DNA from: Nostoc sp. UHCC 0302
GTDB lineage: Bacteria > Cyanobacteriota > Cyanobacteriia > Cyanobacteriales > Nostocaceae
Direction: 5' to 3'
DNA length: 64,000 nucleotides
NCBI RefSeq assembly: GCF_038096175.1
Contig: NZ_CP151099.1
Location: forward strand, 3,686,001-3,750,000
Shown here: piece by piece, positions 1-9,488 of the stretch
Layout of the letters: every line of letters starts with the position of its first letter
Numbering within the stretch: position 1 is the stretch's first letter
Made by a program: the position numbers and the translations under genes
Notes under the pieces: generated by a model
Seen by the model: the letters and a program-made list of their open reading frames with translations, nothing else
What the model was told of the DNA's origin: nothing
Database searches by the model: none

Positions 1-9
1 ATCTTTGTA

Positions 10-1137
10 ATGTCTCTTGGTTTTATAGGATACTGGGTGAGCAATAGAATTAGTCAAAAAGTAATAGGAAAATCTATTGCTAAGCAAGTAATATTAACCT
101 CGATCGCAAAAAAAAGTTCTCAACTCCAGTCACTTTTAGATGAGGTAGTCGCAGAACAGAAAATCCCTGGTGCAGTAATGTACATTTCTACGCCTAAAGG
201 CCATTGGCTGGCTGCATCTGGTGTCAATAATTTAGCGACCAAAACACCTATGAAACCTACAGATGGTTTTTCTATTGCCAGTATGAGCAAAACCTTTGTG
301 GCGGTGGTTGTGCTGAAATTAGTGGAACAGGGGAAAATAGAATTAGATCAAGCGATCGCTACTTACTTACCAAGAGATATCAGTCCTCATATTATTAACA
401 GCGATAAAATTACAGTTCGTCAACTACTCAATAATACCAGTGGTGTTGCTGAATACTTGGCAACACCGGAGTTCATCCAGGCTACAGCTAAAAGAAGTCG
501 TTCACAGCCTTGGACAGCAAGAGAGGCAATTCAGTATATGTATGATGAAGAACCGCAAGCAAGTCCAGGTGACAAATTTATTTATACTGATAGCAACTAC
601 ATTCTCTTGGAACTGATTGTAGAGAATATCACCAGAGGAAGTCTTGCACAAGGTATCCGCAGTCAAATTTTAGAACCATTAGGTTTGAACCATACCTTTA
701 CTGAATTGCGCGAACCAGTAATTGGAGAAGTGGCTACAGGTTATGGCGATCGCCACAAAAATGGTAATCTACATAGTTACGCCAAGGTCAATGATGGCAA
801 TGGTTTAGGAGATGGTGGATTAGTTTCAACGGCAGAGGATTTAACCAAGTTCGCCACAGCTTTATTTGCTAAAAGAACTTTACTCTCCCCGAAGATGATG
901 AGAGAAATGCTGAAATTTACAAATAATGGCGAAGGCTATAGCTATGGGTTGGGTGTGGAACGTTTTGCATCGCCTTTGGCAAAATCATTTGGCCATAGTG
1001 GTATAGCCTATGGCTTTACAACATTGCTGACATATTTACCCAATCAAGACACTATCATAGTAGTGCTGCTAAATGCTCAGAATGCTGATATTAAATCAAT
1101 AGCTATAGCAGGTTTAGAAGTTGCTTATCAAAAATGA
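10..1137 (+). CDS. Serine hydrolase, class C beta-lactamase / DD-peptidase family
   Basis: This 375-residue protein looks like a penicillin-binding-protein-type serine hydrolase, probably acting on peptidoglycan peptides or small esters in the cell envelope. The S-x-x-K nucleophile motif SMSK is at residues 91-94. The Tyr motif lies at 192-194 but reads YTD rather than the usual YSN. The third motif is H-S-G at 329-331. A hydrophobic stretch at the very N-terminus could be part of a signal anchor. Only nine bases precede the start, so a longer N-terminus outside the window cannot be excluded. The family covers class C beta-lactamases, DD-carboxypeptidases and esterases, and the substrate cannot be read from the sequence. 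The next gene is convergent. Confidence 0.85.
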   Translation: MSLGFIGYWVSNRISQKVIGKSIAKQVILTSIAKKSSQLQSLLDEVVAEQKIPGAVMYISTPKGHWLAASGVNNLATKTPMKPTDGFSIASMSKTFVAVVVLKLVEQGKIELDQAIATYLPRDISPHIINSDKITVRQLLNNTSGVAEYLATPEFIQATAKRSRSQPWTAREAIQYMYDEEPQASPGDKFIYTDSNYILLELIVENITRGSLAQGIRSQILEPLGLNHTFTELREPVIGEVATGYGDRHKNGNLHSYAKVNDGNGLGDGGLVSTAEDLTKFATALFAKRTLLSPKMMREMLKFTNNGEGYSYGLGVERFASPLAKSFGHSGIAYGFTTLLTYLPNQDTIIVVLLNAQNADIKSIAIAGLEVAYQK

Positions 1138-1199
1138 TATTAATGCGTAAGTAACTTGCTTACAGCTTGTATAGTAGACATTATAATGCCACCTTATTC

Positions 1200-1868
1200 T
1201 TATAAATTTTCTGGATCAATATTCAATTCTCGCAATTTTGCTGCTAAACGTTCAGCACGTTGTGTTTCTTGTTCAGCGAATTCTTCAGGTGTAGGAATTA
1301 ACTGTGCTTCGGCAGTAAAATAGCGCAATTTATTTTCATGAACACCCAAATACAAACTTAGTTGCTGACTCCACAATAATCCTTGAGGATTAGGTTCTAT
1401 AGGTTGATAAGTCCCACCTATTAAGATAAACCCAGCAAATTCTAAATTATTTGGATCAAACCAGAAATATTCTGGTGTGCGAAAGATATCTTGAAAAATT
1501 TGTTTTTTTAAGCCTTTGTCAGTTGATGCTGTAGAATTCGAGAGCAGCTCTACAATTATGTTGGGATATTTTCCATCTTCTTCCCAAACAACCCAACTTT
1601 TGCGAACTTTGCGTTCACATCCCAGCACGACAAAAAAATCTGGGCCTCGGAATTCTTCTGACCTCCGCTGGTGTGGACTGTAGAAAATAGTCAGATTACC
1701 CGCAGCGTAAAAGTCGTTGCGGTTTCGCCACCACAATTCTAAAGATTGTAATAGCAGAATTATTTGGCGTAGATGTAATTCACTTTCCAAAGGCGGTTCG
1801 TCACTATATAAATCCCCTGGAGGAAATATTACATCATCTGGGAAGTCAAAATCTTTAGCGGCGGACAT
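1200..1868 (-). CDS. Uma2 family (DUF820) putative endonuclease
   Basis: This 222-residue protein belongs to the Uma2/DUF820 family, a PD-(D/E)xK restriction-endonuclease-like fold strongly expanded in cyanobacteria. The core signature is visible: GPDFFVVLG near residues 75-83, PNIIVELLSNST near 102-113 with the Glu, then a Lys-rich helix and the EYFWFDP strand. The C-terminal 40 residues are rich in Gln, Glu, Ala and Arg and probably helical. The biological role of these multicopy proteins is not established. A broken C-terminal piece of another member lies at 62020-62184. The gene is convergent with the hydrolase upstream and 51 bp from the end of the molybdopterin enzyme. Confidence 0.85.
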   Translation of the reverse strand: MSAAKDFDFPDDVIFPPGDLYSDEPPLESELHLRQIILLLQSLELWWRNRNDFYAAGNLTIFYSPHQRRSEEFRGPDFFVVLGCERKVRKSWVVWEEDGKYPNIIVELLSNSTASTDKGLKKQIFQDIFRTPEYFWFDPNNLEFAGFILIGGTYQPIEPNPQGLLWSQQLSLYLGVHENKLRYFTAEAQLIPTPEEFAEQETQRAERLAAKLRELNIDPENL

Positions 1869-1919
1869 GGCTGCAAGTTTTGAATTGATATAAATTTACG
1901 GTAGCAGTTGTTTGAATAT

Positions 1920-4145
1920 CTAGGTTTGTTTTTCCAGACGGACTATTGCGTTATAGTCTGGGACACCTTCAAGCGATCGCTTACTTTTATCTAATAGCAC
2001 ATTACCTTCTGGCCAATGTACTTGTAAGTTACCTGATTGAATGGGTGCGATATAAACTAGCCCTTGTAACTCACCCAATTGATTTTTAAGAATTACCTTA
2101 TCGCCATCTTTTAATCCTAACTTTGCTGCATCAGAAAGATTCATTAGCACCGCTTCTCGTACTGCCCCAGTAATTGCATCCTTGCGTTCCTGCACCATAC
2201 TATTAAACTGTTTACCGCGGCGGGTTGCTAGTAAAAAACAGCCTTCTGGTAACTCTATCTGTGGTGGCAATAATACCCCAAAGTGTGCCTTACCATCCGC
2301 TGTTGCAAAGTTCCAGCCAAAGCATAAATGTGACCCACCATACTGAAACTGATCACCAGCTTGCTGCAAATGTTGAATACCAGCGTATTGTGGGACAACT
2401 TGGGCAATTTCTTGACGCATCGCAGCAGTATTAGCAAAAGCTAGCTTGTCTGCTAAATCTGGTCGTACACGTTTTGCCAATTCCAAAAACACTTCCCATT
2501 CTGGACGCGCTTCCCCAATGCGAGGGCCGGGAATTTCGGGGCTAAAAATTACCCGGCGTTCAGTGTTAGTTTCTGTGACTCCTCCTGGTATTTCATAGCG
2601 AGTAGTAGCAGGTAAAAGCACTACAGTGTCAGCTGGTTCTACTAACATTTGGCTAGACAAGACAATATCCATATGTACCCGCAACGGTATCTGCTTCAGC
2701 GCACCTTCCACATAATCTGGTTCTGGCAGCACTTCTAGGAAATTTCCACCTACGGAGAACAACACATCTAATTGTCCTTGATGTGCCGCATCAATCATTT
2801 CGGGAGCAATTAAACCTTTACTTGCAGGTACTTCAAAACCCCAATGCTGGCTTAATTGAGCAGCATGCTCTGATGTAATAGGCTTACCACCAGGAAATAC
2901 TGTGGCGTAACATCCCATCTCAGCACCACCTTGCACCCCGGAGTGACCGCGAATTGGCATTAAACCGCAGCCTTCCCGACCAACAAACCCTTTTGTAAGA
3001 GCTAGGTTAATGATACTCCGGACATTATCTTCGCCACACTCATGCTGAGTAATGCCCATACTCCAAACAAATACAGCTTTGTTGGCTTCCCCAACCATTT
3101 TGGCAAAGGCGTACATTTCCTCGCGAGAAGCACCAGAAAGTCTTTCTAACTCTTCCCAAGACTGATTTTCTAGTGAGGCTTTTAGTTCTGCAAAGCCAGC
3201 AGTATAACGGTCAATAAATGACTCATCTACCCAGTTGTTGGCAATTATATGTTTAATTGTGCCATTCAAAAATGCGATATCTCCATTCATGTTGACCAAG
3301 AAGAAATCTTCGGCAAACTTAGTTCCAAAAATGGCACTTTCCACAATTGAGGGAACCCAGTAGCGTTCCATTCCAGGTTCGCGGTAAGTATTAATTACTA
3401 CAATCTTAGTGCCAGCTTTCTTTGCGTAATGGAGATATTTGACGGTAACAGGCTGATTGTTGGCAACGTTAGAGCCAATGAACACTAATAAATCCGTACC
3501 AATCCAGTCTTTATAAGAACAAGTGGTGGCCCCTGCGCCGAGAGCAGCCTTTAGTCCTGCTGTACTGGGAGAATGGCAGATACGCGCAGCGTTATCAATA
3601 TTATTACTTCCCATCGCCCGCACAGCTTTTTGAGTTGCGTAGTACGTTTCGTTAACAGTGCCGCGACTGGTAACGTAGAAGCTAAGACGGTCTGGTGTAG
3701 TAGCGCGGATGCGGTGAGCAATTACCTCTAAAGCTTCATCCCAGGTTACACGATGAAAACCTTTTTCTCCTCGTTGACGCAGCATTGGATAGGGAAGCCT
3801 TCCCAAGTCGCGTAATTGGGAACTTTTTTGCTTTTGTAACTGCGAAACATCTGCTAGCAGCATAGGGTCAAAAGCTGACATGGTATTCATCTGCAACAGC
3901 CGCAACCGGACATTGCAGAGATGGATGCCATCTAGTGTCCAATCTTTCATCCCGGTTGTTCCGAGGGCGCAACCATCACAGACACCCTTGTTGAGGATAT
4001 TCCATGCATAGGGCAGCTTGTCACGAGACAGCCAGATAGCGCGAAATACTTCCCAATAGTTGTTGGGGTACTGTTCACCAATGCCAAAGGGCTTCCAACT
4101 TGCCCAATGCTGAGGTGTCCAGTGCTTTTTGGGTTTAGGTAACAT
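1920..4145 (-). CDS. Molybdopterin oxidoreductase, FdhF/YdeP family
   Basis: This 741-residue protein resembles the YdeP branch of formate dehydrogenase/nitrate reductase-like molybdoenzymes. A short Cys cluster, CDGCALG with Cys56 and Cys59, sits at the N-terminus. The segment AARICHSPS carries Cys190, the probable molybdenum ligand by family analogy. A C-terminal molydopterin dinucleotide-binding domain covers roughly residues 620-740 (RRGKQFNSMV, then GDKVILKNQLG). There is no twin-arginine signal, so the enzyme is probably cytoplasmic. The natural substrate of YdeP-type proteins is not settled; acid resistance is proposed in enterics. No formate dehydrogenase accessory genes are nearby, so I would not call it a formate dehydrogenase. 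Confidence 0.85.
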   Translation of the reverse strand: MLPKPKKHWTPQHWASWKPFGIGEQYPNNYWEVFRAIWLSRDKLPYAWNILNKGVCDGCALGTTGMKDWTLDGIHLCNVRLRLLQMNTMSAFDPMLLADVSQLQKQKSSQLRDLGRLPYPMLRQRGEKGFHRVTWDEALEVIAHRIRATTPDRLSFYVTSRGTVNETYYATQKAVRAMGSNNIDNAARICHSPSTAGLKAALGAGATTCSYKDWIGTDLLVFIGSNVANNQPVTVKYLHYAKKAGTKIVVINTYREPGMERYWVPSIVESAIFGTKFAEDFFLVNMNGDIAFLNGTIKHIIANNWVDESFIDRYTAGFAELKASLENQSWEELERLSGASREEMYAFAKMVGEANKAVFVWSMGITQHECGEDNVRSIINLALTKGFVGREGCGLMPIRGHSGVQGGAEMGCYATVFPGGKPITSEHAAQLSQHWGFEVPASKGLIAPEMIDAAHQGQLDVLFSVGGNFLEVLPEPDYVEGALKQIPLRVHMDIVLSSQMLVEPADTVVLLPATTRYEIPGGVTETNTERRVIFSPEIPGPRIGEARPEWEVFLELAKRVRPDLADKLAFANTAAMRQEIAQVVPQYAGIQHLQQAGDQFQYGGSHLCFGWNFATADGKAHFGVLLPPQIELPEGCFLLATRRGKQFNSMVQERKDAITGAVREAVLMNLSDAAKLGLKDGDKVILKNQLGELQGLVYIAPIQSGNLQVHWPEGNVLLDKSKRSLEGVPDYNAIVRLEKQT

Positions 4146-5030
4146 GGCGCAGTGTGTGGGTTACTGAATTCTTCAAGGCTACCGTTTTGAGTAGGATTTG
4201 AGTAGCAGGCTGTTAAAAATCCACACAGAGCAGATAAAACTGTGAAAACTAATTTATTGACATTGCTGAGTAAAGGTATGAATTTGTATCACGCAGAGGA
4301 GCCACTGCGTTGCGCGGGTTTCCAAGACACTCCGTTGGACGGCTTTGCCGGCTTGAAGGAAGTGCCGCCGCGTTGTAGCAAGTAGCGTCGCGCAGAGGTA
4401 CAGAGAATATGAGTTTGAGAGATTGAGAGATTGAATTTTTGACTTTCATACTCAAATTCAGCAATGCTAATTTATTCTCACATAATATGGCTTGGTGCGA
4501 TCGCTCAATCAGAAACTGTGTATTTTTTTGACTAATAAATAGCGAATTAAATAAATTTCTCAAATTCACCAACGAAAATACATCTTAGTAGTTCAAAAGA
4601 GTGGTTGCTTGAGTCCCTTTCCTCAACCAAATTTACCCATTAATATCGGTTTGTGTTTTTAATCTCATTTCTTCGAGACTAAAATAAACTGACAAAAACT
4701 AATAAACATTTTAGAGATACTACTTCTTTTTATTTATATCTATTAGATGATACTCATATACTTTATTTATGATTTTGCTTATAAATATTCAGTAAATTTT
4801 AACATTTAACAGTAAATTTTCAGTAAAGATACTCCTCTATATTCTATCTCTTGAGAGATGTAATAATCCATTCTTGAGAAAGAGCCGTTCACAAGAGTGT
4901 TGGAGTTATTCTAAAAGAAATTCAAGCAACAAGTAGCAAAAATAAGACTACAACATAGCTAAGAATTTTTGTTCTATGAAAGCTACAAATTTTAAAAGCT
5001 TTCAATTTTTACCTTACTTTATTAACACCC
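4146..5030. other. Intergenic region with interspersed repeat
   Basis: This 885-bp stretch has no convincing gene. Positions 4288-4400 hold an interspersed cyanobacterial repeat rich in alternating GC motifs (GAGCCACTGCGTTGC, GTTGTAGCAAGTAGCG). A related version recurs at about 10920-10970. A 107-codon minus-strand frame at 4249-4572 runs through this repeat and looks spurious. The remainder, 4570-5030, is AT-rich and probably carries the promoter of the next gene. Confidence 0.6.
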
Positions 5031-5726
5031 ATGACTAACAAAAACGATTACCCAAACTATAACCGCGAAGTTCGAGAAGAGTCTTACATAGACCCAAACG
5101 GACAAATAAAAACTAACGTGAAACAAACAGAAGAAACGGTTAATAACAGCTTTGTTGAGCCTAAATCTAATTCTTACAGGAATGGTTATGTTGATGCTCA
5201 AGAAGATTTAGTAACTCGCGATAATAACAATAGCGCCAGCGGGTTATTAATGGGCTTGCTGTTCGCCTCCTTATTAGGCTTAGTTGGTGGTGTTATCTTC
5301 TTCCTCAACCAACGCAACGATACACCAACTCCAGTTGCACCTGCAATAGTAGTTCCGCAAAAATCAGAGGCGCAGCAAGCTCCTCAAAAACAAACCACTA
5401 TTATTGAAAGAACTAAAGAAGTTGCTGTTCCAGTTCCACAGCAGCAAGTTCCTGCACCTCAACCATCCACGCCTGTACCACAACAAGACATTAATATTTC
5501 TATTCCTAATCCTGCGCCAGTACCGCTGACGAAGCAACAAGCGCCTTCACAACCTCAAACTCCTAAAGAATCCGAAAATCAGAGTAATAAAACTTCTCCT
5601 CAAGAGACAAACAGCGATACTACCTCTACTTCTGCTCAAGATAAATCAACTCAAACTGATGCAACATCAGGCAGTAGTTCAGGAAGTGCTGGTACTGGTA
5701 GTACTGAAAATTCGGCTCCAAAATAG
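5031..5726 (+). CDS. Single-pass membrane protein with Pro/Gln-rich tail, unknown function
   Basis: I do not recognise a named family for this 231-residue protein. It has a polar N-terminus of about 70 residues, one strong membrane segment at 71-92 ending in an Asn-Gln-Arg-Asn stop-transfer, and a long disordered tail rich in Pro, Gln, Thr and Ser. The tail begins with a Pro/Val stretch and ends in a Ser/Thr/Gly low-complexity run. No signal-peptide cleavage site is evident. The topology suggests an anchored protein with a flexible extracytoplasmic or cytoplasmic linker, as in some envelope or stress proteins, but that is inference. A strong terminator follows 35 bp after the stop, so the gene is probably monocistronic. 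Confidence 0.7.
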   Translation: MTNKNDYPNYNREVREESYIDPNGQIKTNVKQTEETVNNSFVEPKSNSYRNGYVDAQEDLVTRDNNNSASGLLMGLLFASLLGLVGGVIFFLNQRNDTPTPVAPAIVVPQKSEAQQAPQKQTTIIERTKEVAVPVPQQQVPAPQPSTPVPQQDINISIPNPAPVPLTKQQAPSQPQTPKESENQSNKTSPQETNSDTTSTSAQDKSTQTDATSGSSSGSAGTGSTENSAPK

Positions 5727-5761
5727 TCAGAATAAGTTGACTAACTTAGCTCTAAGTTAGC

Positions 5762-5792
5762 AATCCTCTCCAAATCAAGGAGAGGATTTTTT
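5762..5792 (+). terminator. Rho-independent terminator
   Basis: The perfect 9-bp stem ATCCTCTCC / GGAGAGGAT with a 7-nt loop is followed by a run of T. It lies 35 bp downstream of the membrane protein stop codon. Confidence 0.9.
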
Positions 5793-6106
5793 TATTTTGA
5801 AGTTTTCAGGAATTTAATATTGAGTAATTCATACTAAATTTTCATACAAATTGTTTTTTAACTGCTGAACTTTAATAATTCTATTATTTAAATTGTTTTT
5901 TATATTAACAGCAATTAATTTTAGTAATTAATCCTACTAAAGTAGTATAATTGAAATTATTTAAATTAATAAGTGATAGTCAGCATAAAAGAAAGGTTAA
6001 GATAAGGATTTCCAATCGTTAATTTACATATCCGCAAGTTATTAATAGTAAAAATGCTATCTTAATAGGCGAAGGTCATCTGCTATAGTTTTTGAGGGAT
6101 AAAGCT
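5793..6106. other. AT-rich leader of the aldolase gene
   Basis: There is no coding potential here. The stretch is very AT-rich and probably contains the aldolase promoter. A Shine-Dalgarno-like GAGGG at 6095-6099 is about 7 nt before the ATG at 6107 and decides that start over the in-frame TTG at 6092. Confidence 0.5.
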
Positions 6107-7189
6107 ATGACTTCTACGCTATCTGCGCCAAATTCTATCGAGTCCTTGTTAGGGAAAGAGGCAGAAGACTTGCTCACCTACAAGGCAAAAGTTTCTCAGG
6201 ATTTACTACATTTGCCGGGGCCAGACTTTGTTGATCGAGTCTGGTTGAATAGCGATCGCAATCCCCAAGTATTACGCAATCTCCAGTTACTGTACTCTAC
6301 TGGTCGCCTTGCGAATACTGGCTATCTGTCGATTTTACCAGTAGACCAAGGCATTGAACACTCAGCCGCTGCATCTTTTGCACCCAATCCGATTTACTTT
6401 GATCCAGAAAATATTGTCAAGTTAGCGATCGCATCTGGTTGCAACGCTGTAGCTACAACTTTGGGAGTATTGGGTAGCGTATCCCGTAAATATGCCCACA
6501 AAATCCCCTTTATTGCCAAACTCAATCACAACGAACTGCTGACTGTCCCCAATCAATTTGATCAGGTATTGTTTGCTGATGCTGAACAAGCTTGGAATTT
6601 GGGTGCAGCAGCAGTAGGCGCGACAATTTATTTTGGTTCAGAGCAATCTGCTAGACAAATTCATGAAATTAGCCAAGCTTTTAAACGCGCCCATGAACTC
6701 GGCTTAGCCACTATTCTCTGGTGTTATCTACGTAACAACGCTTTTAAACAAGATAAAGATTACCATCTTGCCGCCGACCTCACCGGACAGGCAAATCATT
6801 TGGGTGTGACGATTGAAGCCGACATCATTAAACAAAAGTTACCCGAAAATAACAATGGTTACGGAGCAGTTGCTAAAGCAATTGGTAAAAGTTACGGCAA
6901 AACAGATGAAAGAGTTTATACAGACTTGACTAGTGATCACCCAATTGATTTGACTCGTTACCAAGTGCTGAATTGCTACGCTGGACGTGCGGGGCTGATT
7001 AACTCCGGTGGGGCGACTGGTAAAAATGACTTCGCAGAAGCAGTTCGCACCGCTGTAATTAACAAACGCGCTGGTGGTACAGGCTTAATTTCTGGACGCA
7101 AAACCTTCCAACGCCCCTTTGAAGAAGGAGTAAAACTGTTTCACGCCATTCAGGATGTTTATTTGTCGTCAGATGTAACGATAGCGTAG
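6107..7189 (+). CDS. Class I fructose-bisphosphate aldolase (DhnA/FbaB type)
   Basis: The enzyme reversibly cleaves fructose 1,6-bisphosphate to dihydroxyacetone phosphate and glyceraldehyde 3-phosphate, serving glycolysis and gluconeogenesis and potentially the Calvin cycle. The 360-residue length and sequence match the bacterial/archaeal class I DhnA family rather than the metal-dependent class II enzyme. The probable Schiff-base lysine is Lys242 in EADIIKQK, close to the position of the E. coli FbaB lysine. The motif [10 protein letters not shown] is at about residues 81-90 and the phosphate-binding [10 protein letters not shown] and [10 protein letters not shown] segments lie near the C-terminus. 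The start at 6107 is preferred because of the ribosome-binding site. The gene appears monocistronic and is followed by heptamer repeats. Confidence 0.93.
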   Translation: MTSTLSAPNSIESLLGKEAEDLLTYKAKVSQDLLHLPGPDFVDRVWLNSDRNPQVLRNLQLLYSTGRLANTGYLSILPVDQGIEHSAAASFAPNPIYFDPENIVKLAIASGCNAVATTLGVLGSVSRKYAHKIPFIAKLNHNELLTVPNQFDQVLFADAEQAWNLGAAAVGATIYFGSEQSARQIHEISQAFKRAHELGLATILWCYLRNNAFKQDKDYHLAADLTGQANHLGVTIEADIIKQKLPENNNGYGAVAKAIGKSYGKTDERVYTDLTSDHPIDLTRYQVLNCYAGRAGLINSGGATGKNDFAEAVRTAVINKRAGGTGLISGRKTFQRPFEEGVKLFHAIQDVYLSSDVTIA

Positions 7190-7190
7190 A

Positions 7191-7283
7191 GTGGGTGGGG
7201 AGTAGGGAGTAGGGAGTAGAGAAGTGGGGGAATGAGGAAATAAATTCTTTTTTGTTATCCCCAATCCCCACTCCCCAATCCCT
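7191..7283. repeat. Heptanucleotide STRR clusters
   Basis: Heptamers of GTAGGGA type run at 7196-7220, and a CCCCAATC/CCCCACT series lies at 7259-7283. The two halves are roughly complementary and could form a long imperfect hairpin just after the aldolase stop. Confidence 0.75.
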
Positions 7284-7377
7284 TTTATATATAAGTAACC
7301 AGTCTAGAGGAAGACGTTAGCTCATTGGTAGTTTCCTAACATTCAGGTGTTTCCCAAAGAGTTAGGAGATTTTCCTG

Positions 7378-7734
7378 ATGTTGGAAATCCAGAGAAAAAT
7401 TAATCAATTGGGTCGCAAAATTGCAATAGTAATGCTGGCTGCTTTAGTCTGGGTAATTAGCTTACCTGCTAACTCAGTTCATGCAGACGGTTATTTTGCA
7501 GAAAAAGAGCGCAAGACAGAATCGTCTAAGCCTTATTATTCTGCCAAAGACCGCAGGACAGAACGAACTGCTCCTGACAGACCTTACTATGCTAATAAAG
7601 AACGTCCAAGGAATAGAACAACTGCTCGTGATTCTATCGACGATCGCAGGCGAGTAGACGCAAAAGACTATGATCGTACTGGAGCTGAAAGAGATTTAGG
7701 CCGAGATAGATCAGTTAGAAGGGATTTAGATTAA
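7378..7734 (+). CDS. Small secreted, highly charged protein
   Basis: This 118-residue protein has no recognised family. A signal peptide covers residues 1-36, with a hydrophobic core IAIVMLAALVWVISL and a likely cleavage after VHA. The mature part is very rich in Arg, Asp, Lys and Tyr. It contains three degenerate repeats built around a K/S-P-Y-Y-A-x-(K/D)-(E/R)-R pattern at about residues 39-76, followed by an Arg/Asp tail. The composition suggests a disordered, polyampholytic periplasmic or extracellular protein. A GTTAGGAGA ribosome-binding site precedes the ATG. A hairpin of an interspersed repeat family follows 14 bp after the stop. Confidence 0.7.
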   Translation: MLEIQRKINQLGRKIAIVMLAALVWVISLPANSVHADGYFAEKERKTESSKPYYSAKDRRTERTAPDRPYYANKERPRNRTTARDSIDDRRRVDAKDYDRTGAERDLGRDRSVRRDLD

Positions 7735-7748
7735 GTCCAACGGATATG

Positions 7749-7770
7749 GAGACGTGAGGGATCACGTCTC
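7749..7770 (+). repeat. Palindromic repeat GAGACGTGA-GGGA-TCACGTCTC
   Basis: This is a perfect 9-bp stem with a 4-nt loop, without a T tract. It belongs to the same general class as the hairpin at 14803 and the 51-bp elements at 27231, 37813 and 48061 (a GAGACGnG...CnCGTCTC frame). Confidence 0.75.
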
Positions 7771-8038
7771 TACAAACTAAGCAGTAGAGTTTATTTGCTT
7801 ACTCTTGTCTCGTGGCTAAATTACCGAATTTTTTTACCAACCGCTTTCGCGTTAGCGTCTGTCTGCGACACGCTGCGCGAACGTAGAGAAGAACGCTAAG
7901 CAAGAAAAGAACTAATCTTATAGCAGGAAGAAAGTAGGTTATCTATTGCTTATTAGCTAAGGAATTTAGAAAAGGTAAATCTTGGTAGAGATTCTGGGAT
8001 ATCCTAAAATAAGTGAAAGATTTGCCGAATAAGTAAGA
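7771..8038. other. Intergenic region with a second palindromic repeat
   Basis: No gene is seen. Positions 7846-7881 form an imperfect palindrome (TTCGCG, AGCGT, GTC pairing with GAC, ACGCT, GCGAA). Related pieces occur at about 9350-9375 and 39208-39232. Confidence 0.5.
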
Positions 8039-9205
8039 ATGAAGCTGGCAGCAAGAGTAAGTCAGGTAACACCTTCTTTAACCTTAGCGATCGCAGCCAA
8101 GGCTAAGGCACTGAAGGCAGAAGGAATAGATGTTTGTAGTTTTAGCGCCGGAGAACCAGATTTTGATACTCCAGCCCACATCAAAGCCGCAGCAGCGAAA
8201 GCTTTGGATGAAGGCAAAACCAAGTATGGTGCAGCATCTGGAGAGCCAAAGTTAAGGGAAGCGATCGCCCACAAGCTTAAAACTGATAACAATCTTGATT
8301 ACAAAGCAGAAAATGTCATCGTCACTAATGGCGGTAAGCATTCTCTCTACAACTTGATGGTGGCGCTGATTGATCCGGGTGATGAAGTCATTATCCCTGC
8401 TCCCTATTGGCTAAGTTATCCCGAAATGGTGACCTTAGTCGGTGGAGTACCAGTGATTGTGCATACAGATGCAACGACTGGTTATAAAATCACCCCCGAA
8501 CAACTCCGCAAAGCCATCACCCCCAGAACAAAGTTATTTATCCTCAACTCCCCATCGAATCCCACAGGGATGGTTTACACGCCAGAGGAAATTAAAGCAC
8601 TGGCGCAGGTAGTAGTTGATGCAGATATCTTAGTTGTCTCTGACGAGATTTACGAGAAGATTCTCTACGACGGTGCAGAACATATCAGCATCGGTTCACT
8701 AGGGAAGGAAATTTTTGACCGGACTTTGATTAGTAACGGCTTTGCCAAAGCTTACTCCATGACAGGGTGGCGACTGGGCTATTTAGCAGGGCCAGTGGAA
8801 ATTATCAAAGCCGCAAGTACCATCCAAGGACACAGTACATCGAATGTGTGTACCTTTGCTCAATATGGGGCGATCGCCGCGCTACAAGGTTCACAAGACT
8901 GCGTAGAAGAAATGCGCCAAGCCTTCGCCAAACGCCGACAGGTAATGTTAGACAGACTCAACGCCATTCCCGGATTGAGTACCGCAAAACCAGACGGTGC
9001 ATTTTATCTATTTCCTGACATCAGCAAAACAGGTTTAAAATCTCTAAAATTTTGTGACGCCTTGCTTGAAGAACAACAAGTTGCCGTCATTCCTGGAATT
9101 GCCTTTGGTGCTGATGACAATATTCGCCTATCCTACGCCACCGATTTGCCAACAATTGAAAAAGGAATGGATAGGTTAGAGAAATTTGTCAAGTCACGTA
9201 TTTAG
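8039..9205 (+). CDS. aspC: Aspartate aminotransferase, class I PLP enzyme
   Basis: This 388-residue fold-type I aminotransferase transfers the amino group between aspartate and 2-oxoglutarate; in cyanobacteria the same family can also act as a prephenate aminotransferase. The PLP lysine is Lys237 in [17 protein letters not shown], where the downstream Arg is part of the family signature. The PLP-contacting NSPSNPTG and [10 protein letters not shown] motifs precede it, and the substrate-binding Arg lies in the C-terminal DNIRLSYA segment. The length is typical. The gene stands alone, 304 bp after the small secreted protein, with its own upstream region. The exact acceptor specificity cannot be read from the sequence. 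Confidence 0.9.
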   Translation: MKLAARVSQVTPSLTLAIAAKAKALKAEGIDVCSFSAGEPDFDTPAHIKAAAAKALDEGKTKYGAASGEPKLREAIAHKLKTDNNLDYKAENVIVTNGGKHSLYNLMVALIDPGDEVIIPAPYWLSYPEMVTLVGGVPVIVHTDATTGYKITPEQLRKAITPRTKLFILNSPSNPTGMVYTPEEIKALAQVVVDADILVVSDEIYEKILYDGAEHISIGSLGKEIFDRTLISNGFAKAYSMTGWRLGYLAGPVEIIKAASTIQGHSTSNVCTFAQYGAIAALQGSQDCVEEMRQAFAKRRQVMLDRLNAIPGLSTAKPDGAFYLFPDISKTGLKSLKFCDALLEEQQVAVIPGIAFGADDNIRLSYATDLPTIEKGMDRLEKFVKSRI

Positions 9206-9238
9206 ATTTGGGAGATAAGAGACAGGAGAAAAGAAGAA

Positions 9239-9301
9239 GTTGACCTTTTGAGGGTCAACGTTGACCTTCGGAACCTCAACGTTGACCCTCAGAACCTCTC
9301 A
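9239..9301. repeat. Three tandem 21-bp units
   Basis: Three units each begin GTTGACC and are spaced exactly 21 bp (9239, 9260, 9281). The last is degenerate at its 3' end. They lie 33 bp after the aminotransferase stop and contain AACGTTGACC palindromic junctions. From 9302 to 9480 the DNA is an interspersed cyanobacterial repeat (GGAGACGCTGCGCGAAC; GCAGAGACGCAGAGACACAGAG) without a real gene. Confidence 0.8.
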
Positions 9302-9488
9302 CATCACCCTTTCGCGCTCTTCTTTGCGCCTTTGCGACGCCAGTTGCTTCTCCTGTCGGAGACGCTGCGCGAACAAGTCGGCAGAGCCGCCCAACGCACT
9401 GGCTCACCTTTGCGTGAGACACAAAAATCTTATTTATTTGCACGCAGAGACGCAGAGACACAGAGAATTGACCTATCTTAATTACGAA

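Noticed and set aside
4249..4572. 107-codon minus-strand frame as a gene
   Set aside because: Its C-terminal half is a translation of an interspersed GC-rich repeat and the rest is AT-rich noise; no signal or motif.
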